Shown here: one piece after another, positions 1 to 8,846 of the stretch
How the letters are laid out: each line of letters starts with the position of its first letter
How positions within the stretch are numbered: position 1 is the stretch's first letter
DNA from: Lachnospiraceae bacterium
GTDB lineage: Bacteria > Bacillota > Clostridia > Lachnospirales > Lachnospiraceae
Assembly: GCA_014804655.1 (NCBI GenBank)
Contig: JAAUZK010000006.1
Location: 32,104 to 96,103 of the forward strand
Length of the DNA stretch: 64,000 bases
Direction: 5' to 3'
Made by a program: the position numbers and the translations under genes
The notes under the pieces: model-generated
What the model was told of the DNA's origin: nothing
Databases searched by the model: none
The model's input: only the letters and a program-made list of their open reading frames with translations

Positions 1-792
1 CTGGCGGACGGCAACACGGTGGAGAGTGTCTTTATGCGCTATCAGCACGGCAATTCCGTCTGTATTTCCTCACAGGTGGGGTGCCGTATGGGTTGCCGCT
101 TCTGCGCCTCCACGTTGGACGGGCTGGAGCGGAATCTCCTGCCTTCGGAGATGCTCGACCAGATCTATGCGATTACCAGACAGACCGGAGAGAGGGTTTC
201 TAACGTGGTGGTCATGGGAAGCGGGGAGCCGATGGATAATTACGATAATCTGCTACGGTTCATTGCGCTTCTGACGGACGAGAACGGACTGCATATCAGC
301 CAGAGGAACGTTACCGTGTCCACCTGTGGGATCGTGCCGCGGATGAGACAGCTCGCCGACAGACGGCTGCAGATCACGTTGGCTCTGTCCCTGCATGCGG
401 CGACGGATGACAAACGCAGGCAGCTCATGCCCATTGCCAATCAGTATTCCTTACGGGAACTGATCGGGGTGTGCGATTACTATTTTGAACAGACGGGCAG
501 GCGGATCACTTTTGAGTACAGTCTGGTAAAGGGAGTGAACGATACGGATGAGGATGCAAGGCAGCTTACGAGTCTGATCGGCAGGCGGGGCATCCATGTG
601 AATCTGATTCCCGTCAACCCGATCAAGGAGCGTGATTACAGGCAGTCTGAGAGGTGTGCGGTGAATGCGTTCAAAAATAAACTTGAAAAAAATGGAATTA
701 ATGTTACTATTAGAAGGGAAATGGGTCGGGATATCGACGGTGCGTGCGGTCAGTTGAGACGCAGATACATGAAGTCGGAACCGAAAGAGTAA
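1..792 (+). CDS. rlmN: 23S rRNA/tRNA adenine-C2 methyltransferase RlmN, 5' end cut by window edge
   Basis: Radical-SAM enzyme that methylates C2 of an adenine in 23S rRNA and in some tRNAs. The reading frame is open from base 1, so the N-terminal part (roughly 90 residues in the family) lies outside the window; the GTG at 19 is not a real start. Visible motifs are the 4Fe-4S binding CxxxCxxC in GCRMGCRFCAST, the SAM-binding GSGEPMDN block, and the C-terminal GACGQLRRR segment, which holds the second catalytic cysteine that forms the methyl-transfer intermediate in this family. It sits directly upstream of the PP2C phosphatase and PASTA kinase genes, the usual neighbourhood in Firmicutes (rlmN-prpC-prkC-rsgA). 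Confidence 0.96.
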   Translation: MADGNTVESVFMRYQHGNSVCISSQVGCRMGCRFCASTLDGLERNLLPSEMLDQIYAITRQTGERVSNVVVMGSGEPMDNYDNLLRFIALLTDENGLHISQRNVTVSTCGIVPRMRQLADRRLQITLALSLHAATDDKRRQLMPIANQYSLRELIGVCDYYFEQTGRRITFEYSLVKGVNDTDEDARQLTSLIGRRGIHVNLIPVNPIKERDYRQSERCAVNAFKNKLEKNGINVTIRREMGRDIDGACGQLRRRYMKSEPKE

Positions 793-817
793 ATTATGGC
801 AAACGGAGGAAGATACG

Positions 818-1564
818 GTGCTTAGGTCCTATGCGATAACGGATATCGGACAGAAAAGACAAGTGAATCAGGATTTTATATATCTGTCAGAGACTCCTAT
901 CGGTAATCTGCCTAATGTGTTTATTGTAGCGGACGGTATGGGCGGACACAATGCCGGGGATTACGCTTCCCGCTATGCGGTGGAGACCGTAGTGGAGGAG
1001 ATCGGTATTTCTTTTGAAAAAAATCCTGTCAGGATTCTGGACAGAGCCATCGAGAAGGCAAATGCGCGTATACGCGATCTGGCAAGTCATGAGGCGGCAT
1101 ATAACGGCATGGGTACTACGATGGTGGTTGCAACCTGTATAGGACGATATCTGGAAGTGGCCAATGTAGGAGACAGCAGGCTTTATGTTGTGGGCGACAG
1201 GATAGAGCAGATCACACAGGATCATTCACTGGTGGAAGAGATGGTGCGGATGGGCGGTATAGACAGGGCAACCGCCAGAAATCATCCGGATAAAAATATT
1301 ATTACCAGGGCGATCGGCGCCAGAGATTATATAGAAGCAGATTTCTTTAATCTGGAATTGCAGGCGGGAGACAAGGTTCTGCTTTGTTCCGATGGGTTGA
1401 CGAATATGGTGGAAGACGAGACGATACATCAGATTCTGACAGGGGACGGAAGTCTTAAGGACAAGGTAGAAGAATTGGTGAGAACAGCCAACCACAACGG
1501 CGGTAAAGATAATATTTCCGTGATTGTTATTGAACCGTTAGCAGACGAGGTGAAACATGATTAA
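818..1564 (+). CDS. prpC: PP2C-type serine/threonine phosphatase
   Basis: Metal-dependent protein phosphatase that reverses phosphorylation by the PASTA kinase encoded next. All PP2C signature blocks are visible: VADGMGGHNAGD near residue 40, GMGTTMVVAT, ANVGDSRLYVVGD, and LLCSDGLTNMV, which carry the metal-binding aspartates. The 248-aa length is typical. The start is GTG at 818, preceded by a GGAGGA ribosome site about 7 bases upstream. The last 8 bases overlap the start of the kinase gene, so the two are translationally coupled. Confidence 0.95.
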   Translation: MLRSYAITDIGQKRQVNQDFIYLSETPIGNLPNVFIVADGMGGHNAGDYASRYAVETVVEEIGISFEKNPVRILDRAIEKANARIRDLASHEAAYNGMGTTMVVATCIGRYLEVANVGDSRLYVVGDRIEQITQDHSLVEEMVRMGGIDRATARNHPDKNIITRAIGARDYIEADFFNLELQAGDKVLLCSDGLTNMVEDETIHQILTGDGSLKDKVEELVRTANHNGGKDNISVIVIEPLADEVKHD

Positions 1565-3683
1565 GATAGGAATGATGATAGGCGACCGATATGAGATCTT
1601 AGAAAAGATCGGCACCGGCGGTATGTCAGATGTATATAAAGCTAAAGATCATAAGCTGAACCGGTTCGTTGCGGTTAAGGTGTTGAAGCAGGAGTTCGGC
1701 GAGAATGCGAATTTCGTATCCAAATTCAGAATCGAGGCGCAGGCGGCGGCAGGACTCATGCATCCGAATATCGTCAATGTGTATGATGTCGGAGAAGAGG
1801 GGGGTATCCACTATATCGTAATGGAGCTGGTGGATGGTATCACATTAAAGAAATATATCGAGAAGAAGGCGAGACTGTCCGTCAAAGAGGCAATCAGTAT
1901 TGCGATTCAGGTGTCTATGGGCATCGAGGCGGCGCATAATAATCATATTATTCATCGGGATATCAAGCCCCAGAACATTATTATTTCTAAAGAAGGCAAA
2001 GTCAAGGTGACGGATTTCGGTATTGCCAAGGCGGCTACCAGTAACACCATTACCTCTAATGTCATGGGCTCGGTGCACTATACTTCCCCGGAACAGGCAA
2101 GGGGCGGTTACAGTGACGAGAAGAGCGATATTTATTCCCTGGGTATCACGATGTTTGAGATGCTCACGGGCAGGGTGCCTTTCAACGGGGAGACTACGGT
2201 AGCGATTGCGATCAAACATATACAGGAAGAAATGCCATCTCCGAGGGACTACGTGTCGGAGATTCCGATCAGTGTTGAGCAGATCGTATGCAAGTGTTGC
2301 CAGAAGAGCCCGGACAGAAGATATCAGTCCATGGCGGAGCTTGTTGCGGATTTAAAGCAGTCGCTGATCAATCCCGATGAGGATTTTGTCAAGGTGGTTG
2401 ATCCGGATGAGGAAGCTTCCACCAGAATGATTACGGACAGGGATATGGCGCAGATCAAGAGACAGTCTGACAGAAGAGACTCCATGGATGAAGCCATGAG
2501 ACTGAAGAAAGACAGCGAGCGCTATTATGAAGAAGAGGACGATGAGGAAGAAGACGAGGACTGGGATGAGGACGAGGATGACTATGATCCCAAGATGGAG
2601 AAAATCACCACGATCCTCGCAGTAGTGGCGGCGATTCTGATCGGCTGTATCGTGATCTTCCTTGTGGGAAGAGCCGTGGGTGTGTTCCAGTTCGGCGCTT
2701 CCGAGGATGATAAGGAGTCGCAGGAAGAAGTAGAGCAGGTAGAGATGATTCAGGTAGTCGGCATGAATGTGGAGGACGCCAAGCGTGCGCTGTTGGAGCT
2801 GGGGCTGACACCGGAGATCAAATATGAGGAGAACAGCGCCTATGAAGCAGGCACGGTTCTGCGGGCCGCTTCACAGGACGGTCTTACAAGTGTGGCACCG
2901 GGCAATATGATCAGTAAGAATACGGTAATCGTGATGACTGTGGCGCAGGGAACCGACGGGGTAGAAGTTCCGGCGGTAACCGGTAAGTCCAGATCGGAGG
3001 CAACGTCCATTCTTGAACAGGCGGGATTTGTGGTTAATGTGACAGAAAGTTATGACGCGGAGGTGGAGAGCGGATATGTGATCTCCCAGTCACCGGAGGC
3101 GGATACGAAGGCACCGTCGGGGTCTTCCATCACGCTCCGTGTCAGTCAGGGTGCGGAGGAGAGTAAGGTTAGGGTACCCGATGTGATCGGTATGACGGAA
3201 ATGGATGCCACGGTGAGCCTGAATGAGAGCGGTCTGGCAGTGGGAACGGTTTCACAGGTAAATAATGAAGATGCTTCGCTGACAGATAAAGTATGTTATC
3301 AGAGTTATTCGGTGGGCTCCTATGTGGATGCTGGAACGCCCATTGACTTGAAAATAAGTATCGGGCCTTCCGATGTAACTTATCGGTATTCTGAGGGTAT
3401 TACCGCACCGACAGAAGATCTGGATTATCGGACCGGGATGTCCGTCAACGTTACGGTCACTACAGTGGACGGTACGCAGCTTTTAAGTACACAGACATCT
3501 TCCTTTCCGGTAGCGGTTAATTACACGGGAATCAAATCGCCAAGCGGTGTGATTACCTTTCATTTTACGGTGGAGAGGGAGGCGACGACCACAACCGATC
3601 CCGAGACGGGAGAGACAGTGACGACGGATCCTGTTTCCGAAGAGAAAACGGTGACAAGAGAGATTCAGTTTACACAGGAATAG
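1557..3683 (+). CDS. prkC: PASTA-domain serine/threonine protein kinase
   Basis: Membrane-anchored eukaryote-like kinase that senses peptidoglycan fragments or lipid II and regulates growth, wall synthesis and, in Bacillus, spore germination. The N-terminal kinase domain (about 1-270) shows VAVKVLKQ with the ATP-binding lysine, HRDIKPQNI and TDFGIAK. A strongly acidic linker (about 318-345) precedes one membrane helix near 347-372 (TTILAVVAAILIGCIVIF). Three extracellular PASTA repeats follow (about 390-600), then roughly 100 extra residues rich in Thr with no family I recognise. The GAGGTGA ribosome site lies in the end of prpC. Cytoplasmic kinase and outer PASTA orientation are standard for the family. 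Confidence 0.95.
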   Translation: MIKIGMMIGDRYEILEKIGTGGMSDVYKAKDHKLNRFVAVKVLKQEFGENANFVSKFRIEAQAAAGLMHPNIVNVYDVGEEGGIHYIVMELVDGITLKKYIEKKARLSVKEAISIAIQVSMGIEAAHNNHIIHRDIKPQNIIISKEGKVKVTDFGIAKAATSNTITSNVMGSVHYTSPEQARGGYSDEKSDIYSLGITMFEMLTGRVPFNGETTVAIAIKHIQEEMPSPRDYVSEIPISVEQIVCKCCQKSPDRRYQSMAELVADLKQSLINPDEDFVKVVDPDEEASTRMITDRDMAQIKRQSDRRDSMDEAMRLKKDSERYYEEEDDEEEDEDWDEDEDDYDPKMEKITTILAVVAAILIGCIVIFLVGRAVGVFQFGASEDDKESQEEVEQVEMIQVVGMNVEDAKRALLELGLTPEIKYEENSAYEAGTVLRAASQDGLTSVAPGNMISKNTVIVMTVAQGTDGVEVPAVTGKSRSEATSILEQAGFVVNVTESYDAEVESGYVISQSPEADTKAPSGSSITLRVSQGAEESKVRVPDVIGMTEMDATVSLNESGLAVGTVSQVNNEDASLTDKVCYQSYSVGSYVDAGTPIDLKISIGPSDVTYRYSEGITAPTEDLDYRTGMSVNVTVTTVDGTQLLSTQTSSFPVAVNYTGIKSPSGVITFHFTVEREATTTTDPETGETVTTDPVSEEKTVTREIQFTQE

Positions 3684-3693
3684 GAAGAAGTTC

Positions 3694-4572
3694 ATGCAGG
3701 GGAAGATCATTAAGGGAATCGCGGGATTCTATTATGTCTATGTAGAAGGACACGGGACCTATGAATGTAAGGCTAAGGGGATTTTCAGAAAAGATCATGT
3801 AAAGCCGCTTGTGGGTGACGATGTGGTCATGGATGTATTGGATGAGGGTGAGAGGCTGGGTAACATCAGCGAAATTCTTCCCAGACGAAGCGCCCTGATC
3901 CGCCCGGCGGTTGCTAACGTGGATCAGGCAATGATTATTTTTGCCATTGTGAAGCCAAATCCTAATTTCAATCTTCTGGACAGATTTCTCATCCGCATGG
4001 AGCGGCAGAATCTGCCCACCATCATATGCTTTAACAAACAGGACATTGCCTCCGCACAGGAGAAGGAAGCACTCAGGCAGTCTTATGAAACATGCGGATA
4101 TCATGTCCTGTTTATCAGTGCGTTGGAGAATGAAGGCTTGGAACAGGTCAAAGAACTGTTGAGCGGTAAGACCACCACTGTAGCGGGACCAAGCGGGGTT
4201 GGAAAATCCTCACTGATCAACAGGCTGGCGCCGAAAGCCAACATGGAGACTGGGGAGATCAGCGCCAAGATAGAAAGAGGAAAACACACCACAAGACACT
4301 CGGAGATCATAGCGCTGGGTGAGGAAACTTATATTATGGATACACCCGGATTTACGTCCCTTGATATTTCCGAGATCACGAAAGAGGAGCTGGGACAGTA
4401 TTACCCGGAATTCGTGCAGTATGAACCCTATTGCAAGTTCAGCGGATGCGCCCATATCAGCGAACCGTCCTGCGGCATCAAGGAAGCCGTGGCGGAGGGA
4501 AAGATCAGCACGGTGCGGTATGAGAATTATAAGGTGCTGTATCAGGAGTTGAAGGATAAGAGGAGATATTAG
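3694..4572 (+). CDS. rsgA: Ribosome small-subunit-dependent GTPase RsgA
   Basis: Circularly permuted GTPase that checks late maturation of the 30S subunit. The permuted motif order is visible: G4 NKQD near residue 113, then G1 GPSGVGKSS near 164, then G3 DTPG near 215. An N-terminal OB-fold segment precedes them, and the C-terminal zinc site is seen as CKFSGCAHISEPSC. The 292-aa length fits. It lies 10 bases after prkC, matching the conserved prpC-prkC-rsgA operon. The rpe and thiN genes that often follow in Firmicutes are absent; an intrinsic terminator and an ABC transporter cassette come next. Confidence 0.96.
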   Translation: MQGKIIKGIAGFYYVYVEGHGTYECKAKGIFRKDHVKPLVGDDVVMDVLDEGERLGNISEILPRRSALIRPAVANVDQAMIIFAIVKPNPNFNLLDRFLIRMERQNLPTIICFNKQDIASAQEKEALRQSYETCGYHVLFISALENEGLEQVKELLSGKTTTVAGPSGVGKSSLINRLAPKANMETGEISAKIERGKHTTRHSEIIALGEETYIMDTPGFTSLDISEITKEELGQYYPEFVQYEPYCKFSGCAHISEPSCGIKEAVAEGKISTVRYENYKVLYQELKDKRRY

Positions 4573-4621
4573 ATGGATTGAAACTTTCAGCAAAAGAAAC
4601 TTAATGAATTTGAATTTGCAT

Positions 4622-4656
4622 GCAATCATTTAGGTGACTAGGTGGTTGCTTTTTTA
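4622..4656 (+). terminator. Intrinsic terminator after rsgA
   Basis: GCAATCA at 4622-4628 pairs with TGGTTGC at 4643-4649, with an inner TAG/CTA extension, and is followed by a run of seven T. It closes the rlmN-prpC-prkC-rsgA operon. Confidence 0.8.
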
Positions 4657-4729
4657 TGTACTGTCAAAAGTTAAAGACTTGTTAAGAATTTCTATGCTAT
4701 GCTCAGAAAATGGAGAAAATAGTGTGAAG

Positions 4730-4775
4730 AGAAGTTCTAGGGCTCACAGCAGGGGCTGTTTCGCCAAGAACTTCT
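4730..4775. promoter_or_regulatory. Hairpin in the leader of the ABC permease gene
   Basis: AGAAGTTCT at 4730-4738 and AGAACTTCT at 4767-4775 form a perfect 9-bp stem; between them ACAGC and GCTGT form a second small stem. The element lies 32 bases before the permease start. It could be an operator for the response regulator of this cassette or an RNA leader structure; the sequence alone does not decide. Confidence 0.45.
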
Positions 4776-4807
4776 AAAAACTTCGCGCAGGAAAAGAGGT
4801 ATACACT

Positions 4808-7162
4808 ATGTTCTGGAGGATATTGAAAAAAGATCTGAAACGCAAAAAGACCATGAACATCATTCTGCTGCTGTTTGTCATTTTGTGCTCCATGTTTGCA
4901 GCGGCGGCAGTGAACAACATTATAGCCGTGACTGGCGGTATCGAGCATTATTTCGATGCGGCGGATGTTCCTGATGTCATTGTGCGGGTGCTGTTCAGCG
5001 GGGAAAACGATCTCGAGGAAAAGATTGGGGAGCTTGCCCACGCCAAGGAGATAAGGACCGAGCATTGGCTGTGTGTATCCAGCTCAAAGTATTTCAGGCA
5101 TAACGGAAAGGAACTTGATAATTTCACGAATGCTGCCTATTTGATTTCTGATCGTGAAATGGCTATCAACTATTTCGATGAGAACAATAACATCATCGAA
5201 AGCGTGGACAAGGGCTGCTTTTATGCCAACGCTCCTTTTTTACAGGACCTTACTATAAAAAAGGGCGACAAGGTGGAACTTACTGTCGGTGACAGTCATC
5301 TCACGCTTAAGTTTATGGGGCGGTTCAAAGGTGCGCTGTTTGATTCGGGAAACACGGCTTCCCCGTATCTTATCATGAACTCAGCTGACTATGACTATCT
5401 TGACAGGGACGAAGCCACTCATTTCATGAAGTGTAAGCAGTTTTGTGTAAATACATCAGATGTTGATGAAATAAGGGAACTTGCAAAGGACTATAGCGGT
5501 GTATATGTCTACACACGGGAAGAAATAAAGGATATTTATCTTTATGATATGCTTTCTGCGTATGTTTTAATGATGATCAGTATTGTGCTGATGTTCACAG
5601 CCTTTGTGGTGCTGCGTTTCACAATAGGCTTTACCATCAGTGAGGAATTTCGTGAGATTGGTGTAATGAAGGCGGTGGGTATCAGGGGCGGCAGTATAAG
5701 AAGTCTGTATATCGTCAAGTATCTTGCCATTGCTGCAATCGGTACACTGATAGGATATTTCTGTTCCATCCCTCTCGGGGATATGATGATGAAAACGATA
5801 TCGGAAAATATCGTTCTCGGCAGCGGGAGTGGTACTTTTATGGGACTTTTAAGCTCTGGGCTGGTAGTTATCATTATCCTGTTGTTCTGCTACAACTGCA
5901 CACGCAGAGTCAATAAACTCTCGCCGATTGACGCAGTAAGAAACGGTCAGACGGGCGAGCGCTTCCGAAGGAAAAGCCTTTTGCACTTAGGCCGATCTAA
6001 GCTGCCGTCATCTGCATTTCTCTCGGTCAATGATGTGATCAGTTCGCCGAAGCAGTTTTCTATCGTGATAGTTGTGTTCACGTTCTGCATGCTGTTGATG
6101 ACGATGATGTCAAATTTTGCATTGACATTTAAAAGTGAAAAGATACTGCGCTTCTTCACTTTGCCCTCAAGTGAAGCGCATATCGGGGATAGCGAAATAG
6201 TGGGAGAGATCCTGGTAGATCAGAGTATGTATAAGCAGATCATTGAAGATACCGAAAAGCTCCTTGACGATAACGGAATGCCCGGCAAATGCACAATTAC
6301 AATGAGAACACAGTTTGAAACATCGCACGAAGACAAAACAGCAAAGATTTTTTTCTCCGTCACGAAAGGCGAGACAAATGACACGCTCTATGTAGATGAG
6401 GGCAGCGCTCCACAGAAGACGGACGAGATTGCCGTAACGGTAAGCGTCCTCGATGACTTAGGTGCGGAGATCGGCGACAGGGTAACAGCAGTAATGAATG
6501 AGAAAGAGTACGAGTTTATCATCACGGGAACATACTCCTCGTTCATCAGCCCCACTGCTTTACTATATAAAGATTTTGACTTTGGAAATCTGCCGGCAAA
6601 CGATGTAATGGGAGCGCAGATACACTTTGACGGTAATCCCGACAAGGCGCAGATAAACAAAAACATTGAAAAGCTTAAAAGTCTGCTTGACACCGACAAG
6701 GTGTATTCGACCTCGGATTACATCAATAACTTTACGGGAATGTCTGATACGTTGAATGTAATCAAACAGATGATGATGATCATTACTGTGATTGTAACGG
6801 CATTGATCGTCATACTCATGGAGCGTTCATTCATCTCTAAGGAAAAAAGTGAGATTGCACTGATGAAGGCAGTGGGTATCGACAACGGCAGTATCATCAT
6901 GCAGCATTCGCTCAGATTTGTGATTGTATCGGTCATTGCCTGCATTGTTTCTTCGGCGGTGCTTCTCCCAATCAGCGATGCAATGATGAATTGGGTAGGT
7001 AATATGGTTGGCGATGTATCAGGCCTGAAATGCGATTTTGACCCGCTGGAAATATTTGTGATCTGCCCGGCAATTCTCATCGCCGTGACCGTCATCGGCT
7101 CATTCCTGACAGCGCTTTACACCAAAACAATCAAGGCTTCCGATACGGCAAGTATAGAATAG
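4808..7162 (+). CDS. FtsX-like ABC transporter permease (two FtsX modules)
   Basis: Membrane subunit of a MacB/FtsX-type exporter. The 784-aa chain is an internal duplication. An N-terminal helix (about 13-36) precedes a large extracytoplasmic domain and three helices (about 243-365); a second half has one helix near 415-435, another extracytoplasmic domain and three C-terminal helices (about 655-775). Both halves carry the FtsX cytoplasmic turn motif, GVMKAVGIRGGSI and ALMKAVGIDNGSI. This predicts 8 membrane helices, unlike the 10 of BceB. An AAGAGG ribosome site is 8 bases upstream. The adjacent ATPase, response regulator and kinase point to a drug- or peptide-responsive exporter; the substrate is unknown. 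Confidence 0.88.
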   Translation: MFWRILKKDLKRKKTMNIILLLFVILCSMFAAAAVNNIIAVTGGIEHYFDAADVPDVIVRVLFSGENDLEEKIGELAHAKEIRTEHWLCVSSSKYFRHNGKELDNFTNAAYLISDREMAINYFDENNNIIESVDKGCFYANAPFLQDLTIKKGDKVELTVGDSHLTLKFMGRFKGALFDSGNTASPYLIMNSADYDYLDRDEATHFMKCKQFCVNTSDVDEIRELAKDYSGVYVYTREEIKDIYLYDMLSAYVLMMISIVLMFTAFVVLRFTIGFTISEEFREIGVMKAVGIRGGSIRSLYIVKYLAIAAIGTLIGYFCSIPLGDMMMKTISENIVLGSGSGTFMGLLSSGLVVIIILLFCYNCTRRVNKLSPIDAVRNGQTGERFRRKSLLHLGRSKLPSSAFLSVNDVISSPKQFSIVIVVFTFCMLLMTMMSNFALTFKSEKILRFFTLPSSEAHIGDSEIVGEILVDQSMYKQIIEDTEKLLDDNGMPGKCTITMRTQFETSHEDKTAKIFFSVTKGETNDTLYVDEGSAPQKTDEIAVTVSVLDDLGAEIGDRVTAVMNEKEYEFIITGTYSSFISPTALLYKDFDFGNLPANDVMGAQIHFDGNPDKAQINKNIEKLKSLLDTDKVYSTSDYINNFTGMSDTLNVIKQMMMIITVIVTALIVILMERSFISKEKSEIALMKAVGIDNGSIIMQHSLRFVIVSVIACIVSSAVLLPISDAMMNWVGNMVGDVSGLKCDFDPLEIFVICPAILIAVTVIGSFLTALYTKTIKASDTASIE

Positions 7163-7236
7163 ATTGAAAAATCAGAGATTTTTCAATCGCAAATTTGTAC
7201 CTTGCGGCTACAAATTCGCAGGCTGTGAGAAAGGCA
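7157..7236. repeat. Structured intergenic repeat, copy A
   Basis: Begins at the stop codon of the permease gene. The first 42 bases (7157-7198) and bases 7210-7236 are identical to the element at 35724-35817. The first hairpin is a perfect 12-bp stem, GATTGAAAAATC / GATTTTTCAATC, with a 3-base loop; the second has arms GCAAATTTGT and ACAAATTCGC around a loop that differs between copies. A purine-rich stretch and ATTAGTGTGAAA follow, matching the start region ATTAGTATGAAA of copy B. Confidence 0.8.
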
Positions 7237-7265
7237 TGGGTATTAGTGTGAAAAATAAATTTTTC

Positions 7266-7336
7266 AACCGAACTTGTTCGGTTTACGCAAGTTTGTGCAG
7301 GCGTTAGTAACGCCTTTGCCCAAACTCGCAAGCTGA
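7266..7336. repeat. Second structured element of the same architecture
   Basis: A diverged relative of the preceding repeat. A small hairpin AACCGAA/TTCGGTT is followed by a larger one with arms GCAAGTTTG and CAAACTCGC around GGCGTT/AACGCC, then CAAGCTGAG and the ribosome site GGAGGATTAAT of the ATPase gene. It reproduces the order small hairpin, large hairpin, ribosome site of copies A and B. Confidence 0.6.
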
Positions 7337-7358
7337 GTAAAAATGGAGGATTAATATA

Positions 7359-8132
7359 ATGAATAATACGGTTTTACAGACAAAGGGACTTTGCAAGACA
7401 TATATTGTGAACAAACATCAGAACAATGTGTTGAAAAACGTCGATCTGACAATCAGTGAGGGCGAAATGGTAGCGGTCATGGGACCCTCCGGCTCAGGCA
7501 AAAGCACGCTGCTCTACTGCGTTTCGGGAATGGACAAAGTGACTGCAGGCGAGGTGTTCTTTAACGGCAGGGAAACGGCTAAGCTTGGCGATAAGGAGCT
7601 TGCAAGGCTCAGACTTGACGAAATGGGATTTATTTTTCAGCAGATGTATATGATGAAAAATCTTTCGGTGTTTGATAATATCATTTTTCCTGCGGTAAAA
7701 TCAAAAAAGAATAGGTCGAGCCGCAGGCAGACCGAGGAGCGCGGCAGAGCGCTCATGCACAGGCTCGGCATTGACGATGTGTGCGGCAACGATATCAACG
7801 AGGTGTCGGGCGGACAGCTTCAGAGGGCTTGTATCTGCCGCAGTATGATAAACAATCCCAAGATGATCTTTGCGGATGAGCCGACAGGCGCTCTCAACCG
7901 TGCAAGCTCTGATGAGGTGATGAACGAGCTGCTCTCCTTAAACCGCGACGGTACGACGATCATGTGCGTGACACACGACCCGAAGGTTGCTGCTAAGTGC
8001 AGCAGGGTACTTTACATTGTGGACGGTGGGATTGTCGGTGAAAAAGAAATGGGACATTTTGGCGGCGGTGACAAGGAGCTTCGTGACCGTGAAAGAGAAC
8101 TGAATAACTGGCTTATGGAACAGGGATGGTGA
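7359..8132 (+). CDS. ABC transporter ATPase (MacB/LolD/BceA type)
   Basis: Cytoplasmic ATPase partner of the preceding permease. Visible are Walker A GPSGSGKST near residue 42, the Q-loop FIFQQMYMM, the signature VSGGQLQRA near 150, Walker B MIFADEPTGAL near 169 and the switch histidine in CVTHDPKVA. The 257-aa length is normal for this family. The ribosome site GGAGGATTAATATA is within the end of the structured leader. It is 196 bases from the permease and 51 bases before the response regulator gene. Confidence 0.93.
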   Translation: MNNTVLQTKGLCKTYIVNKHQNNVLKNVDLTISEGEMVAVMGPSGSGKSTLLYCVSGMDKVTAGEVFFNGRETAKLGDKELARLRLDEMGFIFQQMYMMKNLSVFDNIIFPAVKSKKNRSSRRQTEERGRALMHRLGIDDVCGNDINEVSGGQLQRACICRSMINNPKMIFADEPTGALNRASSDEVMNELLSLNRDGTTIMCVTHDPKVAAKCSRVLYIVDGGIVGEKEMGHFGGGDKELRDRERELNNWLMEQGW

Positions 8133-8183
8133 TACTTGCTATATCTATGCTGATATGGTACAAGACTTGTAGGAGGTGAGCTT

Positions 8184-8846
8184 ATGACCGATATCTTGAT
8201 AGTGGAAGACGATAAGGAACTGGCGGGCTTGCTGACTGACTTTTTGCGTGAGGAGGGCTATACTGTATCAAGCGTAGGCAGCGGAGAGCATGCCGTGCAG
8301 CTTTTTGAACGATATGGCGCAAGGCTTGTGGTGCTTGACATCAACCTCCCCGATGTGAACGGCTTTGCGGTCTGCTCCAAGCTACGGGAAAATGCGGATA
8401 CTCCTATACTGATTGTAAGTTCAAGGACGGGCAAGGAGGATAAGCTGAACGGCTTTGATCTCGGTGCTGATGATTATATAGAAAAGCCTTATGACATTGA
8501 TATTCTTATCGCTAAGATCAAGGGGATATTCAAACGGCGGTATCAGCGTGATACATTGTCGGCGGACGGTGTGACACTTAATCTTGTGGATAAAACAGCG
8601 GTCATCGACGGAAAGCCTGTAGAACTGCCTGCAAAGGAATTTGACCTGTTGGCGCTTTTGATCGAGAATCAGGGCAAATCTTTGAAAAAAGAGTATTTGT
8701 TTGGCACTGTCTGGGGCAGCGACAGCGATTCGGAGCTGCAAACGCTCCATGTGCATATCAACCGACTTCGCCGGAAACTCGGTGACGATCCTAAGAATGC
8801 AAAGCGTTTGCTTACTGTCTGGGGTGTGGGGTATAAGTTTGTATGA
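8184..8846 (+). CDS. OmpR-family response regulator
   Basis: DNA-binding regulator of the exporter cassette. The receiver domain (about 1-115) shows the acidic pair VEDD, the phosphoacceptor aspartate in VVLDINLPD near residue 52, the switch region ILIVSSR and lysine in EKPYD. The C-terminal winged helix (about 125-220) ends LLTVWGVGYKFV, typical for OmpR/PhoB. The ribosome site AGGAGGTGAG is a few bases upstream. It overlaps the kinase gene by 4 bases (ATGA), so the pair is translationally coupled. Probable target: the promoter region before the permease. Confidence 0.94.
   Translation: MTDILIVEDDKELAGLLTDFLREEGYTVSSVGSGEHAVQLFERYGARLVVLDINLPDVNGFAVCSKLRENADTPILIVSSRTGKEDKLNGFDLGADDYIEKPYDIDILIAKIKGIFKRRYQRDTLSADGVTLNLVDKTAVIDGKPVELPAKEFDLLALLIENQGKSLKKEYLFGTVWGSDSDSELQTLHVHINRLRRKLGDDPKNAKRLLTVWGVGYKFV

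Noticed and set aside
4657-4729. Promoter of the ABC permease
   Set aside because: TTGTTA and TATGCT are present, but no pair has acceptable spacing, so no promoter is called.
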